From Isoetes taiwanensis (taxonomy: Eukaryota > Streptophyta > Lycopodiopsida > Isoetales > Isoetaceae): a stretch of DNA of 64,000 nucleotides. A program made the translations under genes and the position numbers. The DNA lies in assembly GCA_021234155.1 (NCBI GenBank), contig JAJEKV010000328.1:1-64000 (forward strand), written 5' to 3'. Shown one piece after another: positions 35,776-47,769 of this stretch (position 1 is its first letter; every line of letters begins with the position of its first letter). The notes beneath the pieces were generated by a model. It made no database searches and was not told the DNA's origin. It worked only from the letters and a program-made list of their open reading frames with translations.

Positions 35776-38700
35776 GTGGTCCATGGAATAACTGGCGAAG
35801 GCAAATCTCCCTCTGCCTTGATTGTTCTTGACTCTCCACAATCTTCTAATGGAACAACTATATCCCACTGCACTTCTACCTACATAAAAATTACTTCGTG
35901 TCCTGTAAATAGCAAATTAAAGAAATTGCTTAGACAGGTAGAATGTCTTCGACAATACTATAATGGGAATATTGTTTTTGAGTTGCCTTGCCAGTCCACG
36001 AGTAAAACACCAATGGATGGTATGCAACATTCATTGGATCCACATGTATGGACTCATGCAAATAGGGTGACATACCTAGTTTTGATGGGGACGGTCCGAA
36101 TATCATATTGTGATGGACACTTGCAATGCAGAAACATGTCTTGTGATCACTTACTAACAAAAGGGAACCATAATGAGTTGCATTGGAGAGGTTCATTGTA
36201 GAAGAGGCCTGAAGTTGGTGATGTCACTTCATTTTATGGATCTATATGTTGTGAGTACTGCCATATGCCACCAACTTGTGTGGCACGTTGTTTGGTTTCA
36301 ATGTACTATTGCATGCCTAACAGTTCATTTTGGAGAGACCGACGCTAAGAAACCACATGGCCTTAATCTAAGCCGTCCAATGGGCGAAGAGTCAAACAAA
36401 TAAATATGGGTCGTAGATCGGTGAGGAGGGACATTGGGACGACCCATCGATCGGGCGGACGGACCCGGCGCCCGCGGTTTATAATATTAGGATATGTTGT
36501 GAGTACTGCCATATGCCACCAACTTATGTGGCACGTTGTTTGGTTTCAATGTACTATTGCATGCCCTAACGGGACTACGGAGACAAGGATGCATAATACA
36601 TGCTGGGGGAGCACACTCACCTGTTAAAAAGCGAGAATCTTGAGGTCAAGTAGTTCATGGATTTTTGAGTCTCCGGACATATCACGTCATCGTAGTCGTG
36701 GACCAAGACATACCCAAAATGAATTGACCATGGAGGAAATTTTTTGCTTTCTTTTAGGAGTTCTTCAAAAAGCGAGATAGTGTTGAGATGATGAATCAAG
36801 ATCAAATAAATGAGTTGTTGATAAGGTTGGAACCACTATGCAATCAAGAAAGGTATGGTAGCTTACTGCTCTTTCAACCTATATTACTAAAATATTACTA
36901 AACTATTTACATGTATACACAATGCTTGTGCTTATTTAGATTGAAGAGGTGGATTGATGATGCAAGAAAAAGAAACATGCAAGTGTTCAGATGACATTTC
37001 GGGATTATTAGAATTAAAGAAAAGAAGCAAGTATGAATACTTTCATGGGTCCAAATTCCCTTATCAACTTCATGATCCATATAATGAACGTTGCTATATT
37101 TTTAAAATGTCCACAACTGACCTGGATCAGAAGTAGATTTGGTTAATAGAACGAGACCAAGCGGTGATCTTGCAAACAATTGGGTTCATTTTGATCATGT
37201 CAGGCGTATTCATGGGTGGACAACATTAGCGTGTCATGTGTATGATCATAAGTAAGTTGATTGTAGAGTAAATTAAGTACACGCTAGGCTTCACTTTTTA
37301 ATCTGAGCTCTGTTATGTGCATAATTCAAGCATTGTTAAACTTGCAATTTGTGACATGAAGACAAAAGACACAGAGGCCCAAAAGAAGTTTTGGAGAAAA
37401 CTCAATAAAGTTATGATATCTAAAGGTCTCCAAAAAGCTGAGTTCTTTGGGTTTATGGCAGATGAGGCGCAATCAAATTGGCTAGCAGTTCCAGATGTTT
37501 TTTTTAATGGGAAGGCTAACACTGAGAAAGAACGTTCTTGCTATTTCCATTTTGAGCAGTGCATGCAACGACATACAAAAAGACACCTCCCAAAAGAACA
37601 TTGGAATGGCCATAAGGAGTTTGTGCGAGAATGTGGCATCAATCTGCAATTGAAGAGGAGGCAAATAAAACATACAAGGAAATAATGGATTGGTGGGTGG
37701 GCAAAACTAAAGATAACCATATCAAAGTGTTGAGTTCTTGGCTATCATGGTGGCACCACAGAGTTAGCAGATGGGGTAAGTTTATGGTCAACAAGCAGGA
37801 ATGGCAAGAAGCAATACACATTCCTCAAACAAACTTATCGAAGACTAAGCATGGCAGTTGGTTAGCGAGGCTCGGGGAAATAAGAACAATTTCTCCCTGT
37901 ATGATGCCTCCTTATTTGACCTCACATAGGTCATTATTCAAAGTACTAAATATAAATCATTTCTAGACTACAACTATTGGGGAACAGGTCCAGGTATGTT
38001 AAAATGTTTTTATGACCGCGCAACATCGTAAAGCTAATGTGGTGCAAAGGCAAAAAGGTGGCCCGACGTTATAAATTTGGAGGTCGAGTTGGCGGGCATT
38101 GAAGAACATGACAATGGTGCGGGAGGTAACTTAAAGACTGTTTATAAAAGGCAACGTTCCATAGATATGATTGATCTTCTGGAGAATGGGACACCGCCGT
38201 CACGATAAACATGTTACAAATGTCAGCGAGTTCGCAAGGATGATCTGTGTGGTGAAGACACTTTTAGTGATTCTTTGGAGGAGAAGATAGTACATAGGTC
38301 TATATGGGCTATCTGGAAGAATAGAGGCAAACGGTGATGGGTTCGATGTAGAGGCGAAAGTCGAGGAAAATGGGAGGAAATTTAACAATCCCATTAATGA
38401 CGGCATACTTCCTACAACTGCTCCTAGTTTTTTTGGAGTTAGAGAATTCAGAAACCATCAAGTCTTTCAGATGATGTGGTTTTGTCCCAGTACTGTTGAA
38501 TGCACATGGTATCCAGATAAGTCATTAGTATACTCTCCACAGAGACGCCATTATAGCCTGTTGCTAAAGATACCGATTTAACCAAAGAGGAGATTGAGAA
38601 ACTTGGAGCTGCAGGTTTTTTACTAGATGGGAAATCCCGTTAGGGCTTAAGCGCAGCTATTCTTGCATCTATCAATGCGCAAGCACATAGATCAGCAATG
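35776..38700 (+). pseudogene. decayed plant DDE-type (Mutator-like, inferred) transposase gene
   Basis: The N-terminal frame (35776-36201) ends YCDGHLQCRNMSCDHLLTKG, a Cys/His cluster like the DNA-binding part of Mutator-like transposases. Further on come NWVHFDHVRRIHGWTTLAC (37170-37240), LAICDMKTKDTEAQKKFW with FFGFMADEAQSNWLAV (37330-37500), CYFHFEQCMQRHTKRHL, and WWVGKTKDNHIKVLSSWLSW with HHRVSRWG (37690-37790). The C-terminal part near 38430-38560 reads FFGVREFRNHQVFQMMWFCP. This succession belongs to a repetitive plant transposase-like family. The Asp residues in CDM and MAD are candidate catalytic positions. Stops and intron-like gaps separate the pieces. An 85-bp direct duplication (36242-36330 and 36492-36575) interrupts the 5' half. 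Confidence 0.65.
36242..36575. repeat. 85-bp direct duplication, copies about 250 bp apart
   Basis: ATATGTTGTGAGTACTGCC and the following text to ATTGCATGCC occur at 36242-36330 and 36492-36575 with one or two differences. The intervening 160 bp are G/C-rich and unlike the surroundings. They read like a small insertion that carried or created the duplication. Confidence 0.75.
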
Positions 38701-38949
38701 CCATGTCCGTAAGCTCTACGAAGAGTCGCACAAAAATGACAAGAAAAGGGAAGGTTGTTAATTACGCAAAAGTACTGCAGTACATATCATAGGATTCTAC
38801 TCCAATCCACACATACTAGAGCGCTTTAGATCATTTACATAGGTCAATTCGAAGCAACAGGATAGGGTAGCTAATCCTTCCACATAGTTAACTTCTCATG
38901 GATAAATTTTACTTTCAACACATCTTCCAAGACTGCGTTGATCGGAGTA

Positions 38950-41890
38950 CATCTAGATGGTTCAGACATTTATTCCCTACCAAATCTCACGATCCTTTGC
39001 ATAGACCATTTCAATGGTCCCATCATGTTGCATGCATATTTTAATCACATTAGGTTAACAATATCTACTTCTGAAGTACCACCTTAGGGTACTTGATCAA
39101 ACTTTACTAGAACCAAGTGTACTACCTAGCAATCTTGAGCAATGTGACTCATGCTCTCACAATTACAGAATGGTTCCATGTAAGTAAGCTTGTGGCAATC
39201 ATAGTATGCAACTATCCTTGGCTTTCATAGTCGGCACATTGCACTCAACTCAAGCAACAACTTAGCAAACTTGACCCATAGCTTCCCATATCTAGTATAG
39301 GATTTTTGCATTGCATATGAAAATGAAGTTGACCCTTTCGGCAAAACCACTTTTATACAAGAGAAGATTCGATTACCCGATCCGAGACATGGTCACCTTG
39401 CCCTTTAGTCAACCTTCTCCTAAGCCTTAATAATCCTTCAAATAAGAATTATATCACAATTCAAGACACAATTCAAGAAACTCTATGCTTATAGAGATTT
39501 CTATGGTCATCTGTATATTATCTTCTAGATAATATGCAATTCGATTCATGAACTTCTAATCATAAGTTCTCAACTCATGGTCACATAATCTCACCTAGCT
39601 ACACTTAGATTGAGATTACTTAGGCAACCTTTTGACCTTGGCAAAGCCAATAGTCCTTCAAGCTCACTCATAAACATCGGCTTTATTAGCAATCCTTATT
39701 TGAAGTCCCAACCCTTGAAGCGTTGTACCAACAACAGACTTTTTTGACCATGCCAATAGCTTTCAAATGAGTTTAATCCATTCAATTCTTGACCCTAAGT
39801 CAAAAATTTCATGAATGTAGTCAAAGATTTTCGCAATCCCAAGACACTCTTAGGTTGAATTCAATCTTTCACAATGCGCTCATTACGGATGTCATAAAAT
39901 CTTTCCTCCCTCGGGAGAAATTGAGCCATTCAAGCAAACCCTTGCTTAGAAACACACTTATTTGTGTATTTATAGAACAATATATAAAATTCGAGAGATT
40001 TGTAGAAGTGCATATTACATCTCAGAATGTGCATATCACATCTTCAAGTGCAATTGGGTAACCATTCTCCCTCGCCTAGGGAAAGAAGTCGACACATGCA
40101 CCCTAATTGAATTGCCATAATGAACTCTAATTGTCTAAGCCGACACTTCATTGTACGAGAATCCATTACGGATACATCACTATGGTTTAAAAGCAATATC
40201 GGCATGTTGCTCATAATTATTCAAGCATTGCTTGAATCTTTTGAACAAAATATCTTGGTTCAACCATTGTAATAAAAGCCCACATAGTATTACACAATAC
40301 CTTGCACATTTGTGCACAATAAATAGTAGAATAGGTGGTTTATAATATATTAACCCCAATGCCTAGACACATTATCGGTCCGTTTTGTTCAACTTTAAGC
40401 CCGGCTTAAATCAGCGCTATGTACCTTTTCAATGTGTAAAACATAATAACATGTTATCTTATGTTCTTTTGGGGAAGAACCATGAGTAGTCTCATAACAA
40501 GTTGATCTCTACGACCTGATATGTCGTGGTTACCTAACCTATTCCAAAGTTATGGAACATAACATTAACTTATATATAAATAGAGTGCCCATACACCCTA
40601 TTTATATGCTTTACCTAGCGAAAAGTAACCCAAGCGATGATTTTCTTGATGCCACAATCTTTTTGATTGCATCAATTCATCAAGTAATTAGCCTAGGCTT
40701 AGGACGAAGTCCGGCCTGGATTCTCCCAATAGTGCACCTAGTGCAACACACAATAGAACCTTCAATCTCGACTCCCGGTAGGAAGGAACTATAGACAAAT
40801 TAAAGGTCTATCTTGTCGGATCCCCACATAGCATAAAGTCCTCCGGGTCAAACTCAAGAATGTCCACAAAGCCTTTGTGGATAATGTGAGAATGGTTCCA
40901 CATTCTTAAGTAGCTTCAATGGTTTTTATGCTCAATTGATGGACTTATCCATCTCTTAACATCCCGGATGTTAAGCTCACGAATATCGAGGTATCAATAT
41001 GGTGGCGTCAATTGCACAAACATATATCCATACAGACGAGTCATTGCAATCGTTACCAAGTATGGTCACTTGACCTCTTATCATGGTAGATACCACATGT
41101 TTGGACTTAGCCCTCACCATGGAATCCTGGTTCCACCATGTGTATAACTGTTCAAGACTTCCGGGGTCCTAATGGAAGCTCGCCTTCCAAAATACAATAT
41201 TTAAAGCTGCTAAGTCCTAACACGTACTAGACCCCAAAACTCCCATGGAATTAGAGCCCTAGCACCCGTGGGAACCGGTATGAAGTCCACCTCAACAATT
41301 CTCAATATTGTGAACTTGTAGTACAGACCTAGGTGGGTGCTCTATTGACTCCTCGAGTCAATAATAACATAGTCATCACCAATTCCTGCAAGGGATTTGG
41401 TTAAGCCCTAACATGCAACCTTATGCCCGCGATCTTTGCAATAACCTAGTAAAGAGAAGCACAATACCAGTTTGCATAAAAGGCACTCCATGTCCTTTTA
41501 TATTGCTAGCCTTGCTAGCAAGCCTGGACAATGGTCCTATGTTATCAACTTATACTAAGATATTGGTAACATGTAGACCAATTTGCATTACCCATCTTGC
41601 TAACAAGTGCCCCTAACCTTGTTAATTACTAGTCTAACTAGTAAAAGAGGTATTGGGTCCAAAGGTTATCAAGTTAATAATTTAATATAAGTTTTATATA
41701 AGAATCCAAATCAATCATCATGAACTAAATTCATGATGTCAGTAATAATTCCTTGAATTAAATTCAAGCAAGCATGATCTTAGATCATGACAAGATATAT
41801 ATAAGCAATGAGCTTTTATATACACCTTCCTAGTATTCACTTTTTTAGGTATTTCAAGACCATGCTCTTCATGATCCTTATGATCACTAG
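38950..41890. other. non-coding domain with a dense array of short perfect hairpins
   Basis: About 40 perfect inverted repeats lie here, with unrelated stem sequences. Position (stem/loop): 39004 (7/2), 39066 (6/1), 39481 (6/4), 39515 (9/3), 39550 (6/8), 39587 (7/17), 39638 (5/3), 39932 (6/4), 40219 (8/3), 40303 (6/2), 40394 (8/1), 40441 (6 outer, palindromic core), 40463 (6/6), 40482 (5/4), 40511 (5/7), 40574 (10/14), 40646 (6 plus 5/5), 40733 (5/3), 40791 (6/9), 40863 (9/1), 40889 (6/6), 40938 (6/4), 40955 (10/1), 41173 (6/5), 41343 (9/3), 41477 (7/10), 41503 (8/3), 41626 (8/3), 41716 (9/5), 41752 (8/1), 41773 (8/1), 41872 (5/5). No protein is encoded. The array may be the internal domain of a non-autonomous retroelement, since a primer-site-like sequence lies at 42145. 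Confidence 0.75.
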
Positions 41891-42144
41891 GTCACGGTTA
41901 AGTTGCTAACGCCTCCTTACAAAGTACGCAGCTTAATCTGAATGCCTGGCTTTAACGGGGAAGTGACAATATAGAGTTGCGATGTTACCCGCGGTATGGA
42001 TGATAATTTCAACATCACGGGGTATACATGTTGATCACAATATTACCATGGTATAAGCGGTAATTACAATTTCACCATATACGTAGCATAAGTAACACAT
42101 ATTGCCATGCCATAGAGGATCCTAGCGGAAGATTACGCAACTTA

Positions 42145-42157
42145 GCTCACGATACCA
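42145..42157 (-). other. possible primer binding site (iMet-like)
   Basis: The minus strand reads TGGTATCGTGAGC, which is the initiator tRNA-Met complement TGGTATCAGAGC with changes after TGGTATC. Sequence at higher coordinates (42165-42560) looks like a 5' LTR tail on minus, including a TATA-like CGATATAAAGG near 42545. A matching second LTR was not found. Confidence 0.45.
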
Positions 42158-42159
42158 AA

Positions 42160-42800
42160 TTATTCTGACCTACAAAAGTTAGGATCGATTGTGCTACCAG
42201 AATTCCCGAGTTCCCCTCAACTTGAGTTCCACAACTCCCCCACACACCGTAACTAACCCCCAAGATTGGCTTGAAGCCCGGCTTCGTGGTTCTTAACTCA
42301 AGAAGTACTCACGCTCTTTGCGTGTTTGCTCAACAAAGAGAATAATTACACAATCAATGGGAAAATCTCCAAAATCAACAAGCTATGAAGCAACCCCCCA
42401 AAGCAACTAGATTGATTCAGATCAATCTTAAAGGGAAAGCACACAACATGATATAAGAGTTCAAGAGGAATTGATCTCCAAAGGGAACCCGAAAAGCTTT
42501 GCTCAAGAAAAGGCATCCTTTCCAAAACGTCCTTCTTTCCTTTATATCGGCTGCTATGGCTAAGATTAGGAAAATAGAAGCCCTATCCTTTTTCCCGGCT
42601 CCAAATCCCCTATCGATAGATCATCTACGAGATCAAATTCCTGGTCCGGTGTCTTGGTAAGGAGAGGGGATTTTCCCCTTTGGATAATACCAAAGTCCAT
42701 TACCTTTTTGTTGTAAAGTCTTACGACGCTACATACCCGCGAATCACTAAATTACAGCGGCGATTGTGCAGCATCCAATGTATTCTCGATGCCTCTAGCG
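42160..42800 (-). repeat. possible LTR of a minus-strand (non-autonomous) retroelement
   Basis: Inferred from its place outside the primer-site-like motif and from a TATA-like box followed by leader-type sequence. Its outer boundary is not defined, because no second copy exists in the window. It might be the 5' LTR of the element whose interior is the hairpin array. Confidence 0.3.
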
Positions 42801-45376
42801 GATGTTGATGCAATGACTATTACATGGAAGTGTTGAAATTATAGAGGGAGGATGAACTAGGCATAGATCTCACATTAGGATCATTATCGTTAGAAGAAGC
42901 TGGAGGTGCCTTGGTTGCATGAGAATAAAGAATGTTCTAAAATGACAATTTGACCGGATATTTCCTTAGCAAGCTTAGTCATGGCGCGGTCGGGCTTTTC
43001 TTCAATGCTCCCATGGAAAGGATGTAGTCCGCTCCTCATCGCCACCATATGTTGAACCTCAATGCATGTTAGATGTTCTCTGCTATCATCTTTTGCCCGG
43101 CCTTTGTCCGAAGTTTGCATTGGACAATGTTTGTCTCGTTGGAGCGAGATGCAAATGTCCTGCAATGCACTGCATTTTAAATGAATGTCTTTATCAAAAT
43201 GACTTTGTAGCTATTATCTTTGTTCATGGATCTTCAAGACTTGAAGGGATGATGATCAACCTCTAACCCTTTGCTTTGAATGAGGTGTTGATGTGTCGAC
43301 AAAGGGATTACTAGGCACCACCGAAGGGTCCCTTAACTGGCGCAAAGGAATAGAAGGAGCCATAAGCCTCCGGAGGCCGAAATGGAGCCGAGTTACAATA
43401 GCAATTAGCGGCCAAACCCCCACAATATGCACACCAAAGACCATAAAGTAAGCTTTCCAAGCGCGCAAAGAACACTCCGATCCGAGTTTGGATGTTTGGA
43501 TATGAGGGAAAGCGGTATCAAGCGCAAACTCCTTAAGAGGGCCGGCGTTGAACATCGCCGAGAAACCCTTACAATCTATACATCATTGGAAAGATGATGG
43601 TGTAAAATTTTAATGCACTAAAACACCCTAATCGACTTGGATGCTCGGATATGAGCAAAAGGTACTATCGATGCATGAACTTTTTCGTAGGCACTAGAGA
43701 GAAAATCATAAGCACGGAATAGCATCATCGAGAGTTGCTAAATAGAGAGAGAACATGTATAGAAACATATAGAGTTAAATTAGATCTCAAAACATCATGA
43801 GTATACATGGTATGATTTTAATCACGAGAAGGAGTGCACGCCCATTCTAGCAGGCACCTAAAATAGAAGGTTCTTAATCATTTCGACTTTTCACTTAAGA
43901 TATCAATAATTTCCCACTATCATTGCTAAAATCCAATACTCATATACAGGAAACCAACTCAAACTTCAAGATATGGCTTCCCTTCAATAAAACTTTCCGC
44001 CATTGAGTGAATTATTCATCTATAAAAAACATACCTTCTAATCTAAATAATTGAAATGAAATGAAATGACATGGCCACGACATTTATAAACTTTCTATAG
44101 AGCTCCAACTTCACATAGTGCTTCCTATTTATGAAATTTATATCAAACAACGTTATATCACCACATGCCCCAATGCGGGGTTCTATGGGATAATCGGATG
44201 ATTAGACAAAGAAGGTTGAGAGACATGGACAAAGATATATTGGAATCCCTCTTTCGCAATCAAATCTTGCTTTTGTGATGAATCAGAACCATAGACCAGA
44301 TTATCAACACCAATATTGAATCATTAAAAAAATACTTGAATAGGACATGCAAGAATAAAAATCAAAACGTAAACAACTCTCAAGCATGATCGAAACCCTA
44401 TGGAGAGTACAGCAGACAATAAATAAAATGCACATCGAGGATATGATAGAAGCAAGACAACCTCCATGTCCTTGCATCATTAAGAAGGTTCACCAACATA
44501 TCCTTCAACATAAATTCTGTTCCTAAGCTTGTGAAAGAAATACTTACTTTCCAAACAAACAAAGAGAGTCATAAAAAGCCTTGGATGTTTCATTTTTTGT
44601 CCTTGAAAAGCTCCATACCTAATGCCACAAATTCGTTGGTCACTATTATTATCCAATAACCATCTAAGCTCCCAATCAAAGTTGGGGTAGCTGTAATGTC
44701 AAATAGCTTCTAGATGTTCTCGGATGCCTTCTATCGGGCATGCAAAAACTTTGATCATCCGTGGCACGTAGAATAAGGAAATAAGAAATCCCCAAATTCT
44801 CCAAGCGGGGATGAGTAACCCAAAATCGCGTATTTTCAAATTGTAGAAAACCTTGGACCTAATTTTTTGGAATACCAATTTTTTTTTCAGATAATCAACA
44901 AAAAAGATTTCCAAAATTTTCCTCCAGACCAGATAATCCCAAATTAACAATATTGATAATGATAATGTCACTACCATATAAGAAGAAATTGCAAATCATC
45001 ATTTTTCATTGGTGCCATGTGGACATTCCGTCATGCCTTCGTCATTTGCCCTTCCCTGGGAGTGAATAAGGCATGCAAAGCGGTCATTTGCCTTCTCTAC
45101 ATAGTGGTCATTTGCCCTTCCCTATGCCCGTTCTTAGGGAAGTGAATAAAACTTGCATTTTTACTTAGAGCGACTCTTAGAAACTAGATGGATCTTGCAA
45201 GAGCTATGCCACTCTTGACCTTGCAAGACATTGCATGTTGTAGGATAGGTTAAAGCTTTTTTTTTTGGCGGAGAAAATTTTTTAAAATTAGGGCTAGGGC
45301 GTGCCAAAAAGGTTTTATCAAAACCCTCGATTTACAAGGGCGGCGTCTCCGACGCCTAAGCTTAACCGGGAGCGCC
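42801..45376. other. non-coding stretch, nothing recognised
   Basis: Short open frames only: minus 43256-43555 and 42890-43165, plus 43066-43266, and minus 44699-44977, which is hydrophobic. None has a known motif. Around 45020-45140 the words GGTCATTTGCC and CCCTTCCCT repeat, which suggests a small degenerate tandem duplication. The last 100 bp would be the promoter and leader of the L3 gene if that gene is live. Confidence 0.4.
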
Positions 45377-46936
45377 ATGAGTCACCGGAAGTTCGAGCAC
45401 CCCAGACATGGCTCCCTGGGTTTTCTGCCTCGCAAGCGTGCTCGCAGGCATCGTGGAAAGGGTACCGTTTTTGTTTCTTCATTCCAGTCGATAATTACTT
45501 TTCCTTCGATCTTCGTTTTCCTTATGTCTGGCGTTTGTCTGAAATGAGGATCTGATATTTAGGTTGAAGGGCATTGCGTTTGTTCTTAAAATTTCTGATT
45601 TGCAGTAAAATCTTTTCCCAAGGACGACCCCAAGAAGAGATGCCACTTGACAGCTTTTGCGGTTACAAGGCTGGAATGACTCACATCGTTAGGGAGGTTG
45701 AAGCCCGGATCTAGTAAGTCATCTAACCTTTTATTTCCCATCCGTTTTGGTTGTGGGAGGCATGTCTGTAATATTGTGTTTGTACTGGCTTGAATTATGA
45801 CCTATGAGCTGATATTGTAAATTTCTGAACTGTATGCGGATAGTTATTTTCTGTCCTGAATTTCAGAGCTTCACAAGAAGGAAACATGTGTGAGGCTGTC
45901 ACCATAGTTGAGACACCACCCATGATTATTGTTGGTGTTGTGGGCTATATCAAGACACCTCGTGGTTTGAGGTCATTGAACACAATCTGGGCTCAGCATC
46001 TGGGCGACGAAGTTAAGCGTCGCTTCTATAAGAAGGTGGTACAGGGCTAAGAAGAAGGCCTTCACTAAGTACTGCAAAAGTATGAGACCGGCGACGGTAA
46101 GCAGGATATTGAACATCAACTGGAAAGAATGAAAAAGTATGCCAGTGTTGTCCGTGTTCTTGCACACACTCAGGTACTAATATCATAACAAGTTTTACAT
46201 CGAGGACATGTTAGTAGCATGTCATGTAAAATCAACAACTTTGATTTTTTTTATTTTTCGAATACGCAAGCTGAAAGGAATAAAAGCAGAAGAAGGCACA
46301 TTTGATGGAAATACAAGTGAGCGGAGGAGCGATCTCAGAGAAGGTAGATTTTGCCTACAAGTATTTTGAAAAGGCTATCCCTATAGATGCAGTATTCCAG
46401 AAGGATGAAATGATAGACATAATTGGGAGTTACGAAGGGTCATGTTATGAGGGAGTGGTCACCCAGGTGGGGTGTTACAGCGTCTACCCAGGAGGAAGAC
46501 ACACAGGGGTCTGAGAAAGGTAGCCTGTATTGGTGCATGGCATCCTGCAAGGGTCTCATTCACTGTGGCAAGGGCGGTCAGAATGGGGTATCATCATAGA
46601 ACAGAAATGAATAAGAAAATCTACAAGATTGGGAAGGCAAATGACGAATCTCATAAAGCAGCAACAGATTTCGATCGCACAGATAAAGATATCAGTCCAA
46701 TGGGTGGTTTCCCTCGATATGGTATTGTCAAGGATGATTATCTTATGATCAAGGGTTGCTGTGTTGGTCCCAAAAAACGTGTGATCACTCTGAGACAATC
46801 CTTGTGGGCACAAACTTCTCGTAATGCTCTTGAGGATATCAAATTGAAGTTCATAGACACCTCTTCTAAGTTTGGACATGGTCGGTTCCAAACCAGTGTT
46901 GAGAAGGCAAAGGTTTTTGGTAGGGTGAAAGCATAA
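45377..46936 (+). pseudogene. RPL3: 60S ribosomal protein L3 (uL3) gene with introns, frame broken by small indels
   Basis: uL3 is a core 60S protein that reaches the peptidyl transferase centre. Exon 1 (45377-45461) starts [16 protein letters not shown]. Exon 2 (45606-45713) has KSFPKDDPKKRCHLTAF. Exon 3 (45867-46173) has [20 protein letters not shown]. Exon 4 (about 46262-46936) has [13 protein letters not shown] and [20 protein letters not shown], and ends FGRVKA-stop. Introns 1-3 have GT donors; the third acceptor reads CGA where CAG is expected. The full length of about 389 residues is represented. At least ten 1-2 nt indels occur, most in runs of one base (for example GAAG/GAAAAG near 45700, an extra G at 46037, an extra A at 46283), yet substitutions are few. 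Either a young pseudogene or a real gene with consensus errors. Confidence 0.85.
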
Positions 46937-47214
46937 GCATATTATGTCATTGGTGGTTGTATGGCACAATTGAGCAATTACATGGTTTAATGAGGTTTCA
47001 TTTTTCTTTGTTTGTTCAAAATGATTTTTAAAGCAAAATTACAGCAAATGGCACTACATCATATGTATGGTGAAAGCATAAGCATATTATGTCATTGGTG
47101 GTTGTATGGCACAATTGAGCAATTACATGGTTTAATGAGATTTCATTTTTGTTTGTTTGTTCAAAATGATTTTTAAAGCAAAATTACAGCAAATGGCACT
47201 ACATCATATGTATG
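46925..47214 (+). repeat. two-copy tandem duplication of the L3 stop codon and 3' UTR, period 145 bp
   Basis: GTGAAAGCATAAGC, encoding the last residues and stop, occurs at 46925 and 47070; the following 130 bp are almost identical. A third start GTGAAG appears at 47215. The unit is only slightly diverged, so the duplication is recent. Confidence 0.9.
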
Positions 47215-47256
47215 GTGAAGTGGATTGGAGGAATTTATTTTCTTGTTTTACATTGC

Positions 47257-47308
47257 GATTCAACCTGTTCTACTAATTCATTGATTCAACCTGTTCTACT
47301 AATTCATT
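47257..47308. repeat. 26-bp tandem repeat, two copies
   Basis: GATTCAACCTGTTCTACTAA with ATTCATT occurs at 47257 and 47283. Confidence 0.85.
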
Positions 47309-47546
47309 AAACTTGCTTGGGGTATGGTCACATGAACAGGTCGACATGAACTACTCCCATGTCGACATGAACGCTTCAATTTCAAGAGGGTCACATGAAG
47401 ATTAAGAGGAACAGGAGGGCTTGCCGTTTCTTTCTTCCCTGCCGATTTTTGGATCATTGCCAAGTGTCCTCGGTTTTGCCCGGCGCTTCCGGTCAGGGAT
47501 TCATGTTGACATGAATCCTTTCAACCGAGAAGAGAGACGGCGGAAC

Positions 47547-47624
47547 GGATCGATGTCAATTTGGATCTCTTCATGTCAAAAATCAGGATCGATGTCAATT
47601 TGGATCTCTATGTCAAAAATCAGC
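47547..47624. repeat. 39-bp tandem repeat, two copies
   Basis: GGATCGATGTCAATTTGGAT with CTCT and ATGTCAAAAATCA occurs at 47547 and 47586. Upstream, GTCGACATGAAC also occurs twice near 47340-47375. Confidence 0.85.
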
Positions 47625-47769
47625 ATGAGACCCTTTCAATTTTAGTTTTTGACATCTAAGAAGAGATGGCGACAATAGTCCCGAAAAACTCAGAAATCAG
47701 CCTCTTCCAATCTTGGTGAAGCTCTACCGTTGATCTATCCTTCAAACCCTTTTTTTACGATTGGTGGTC

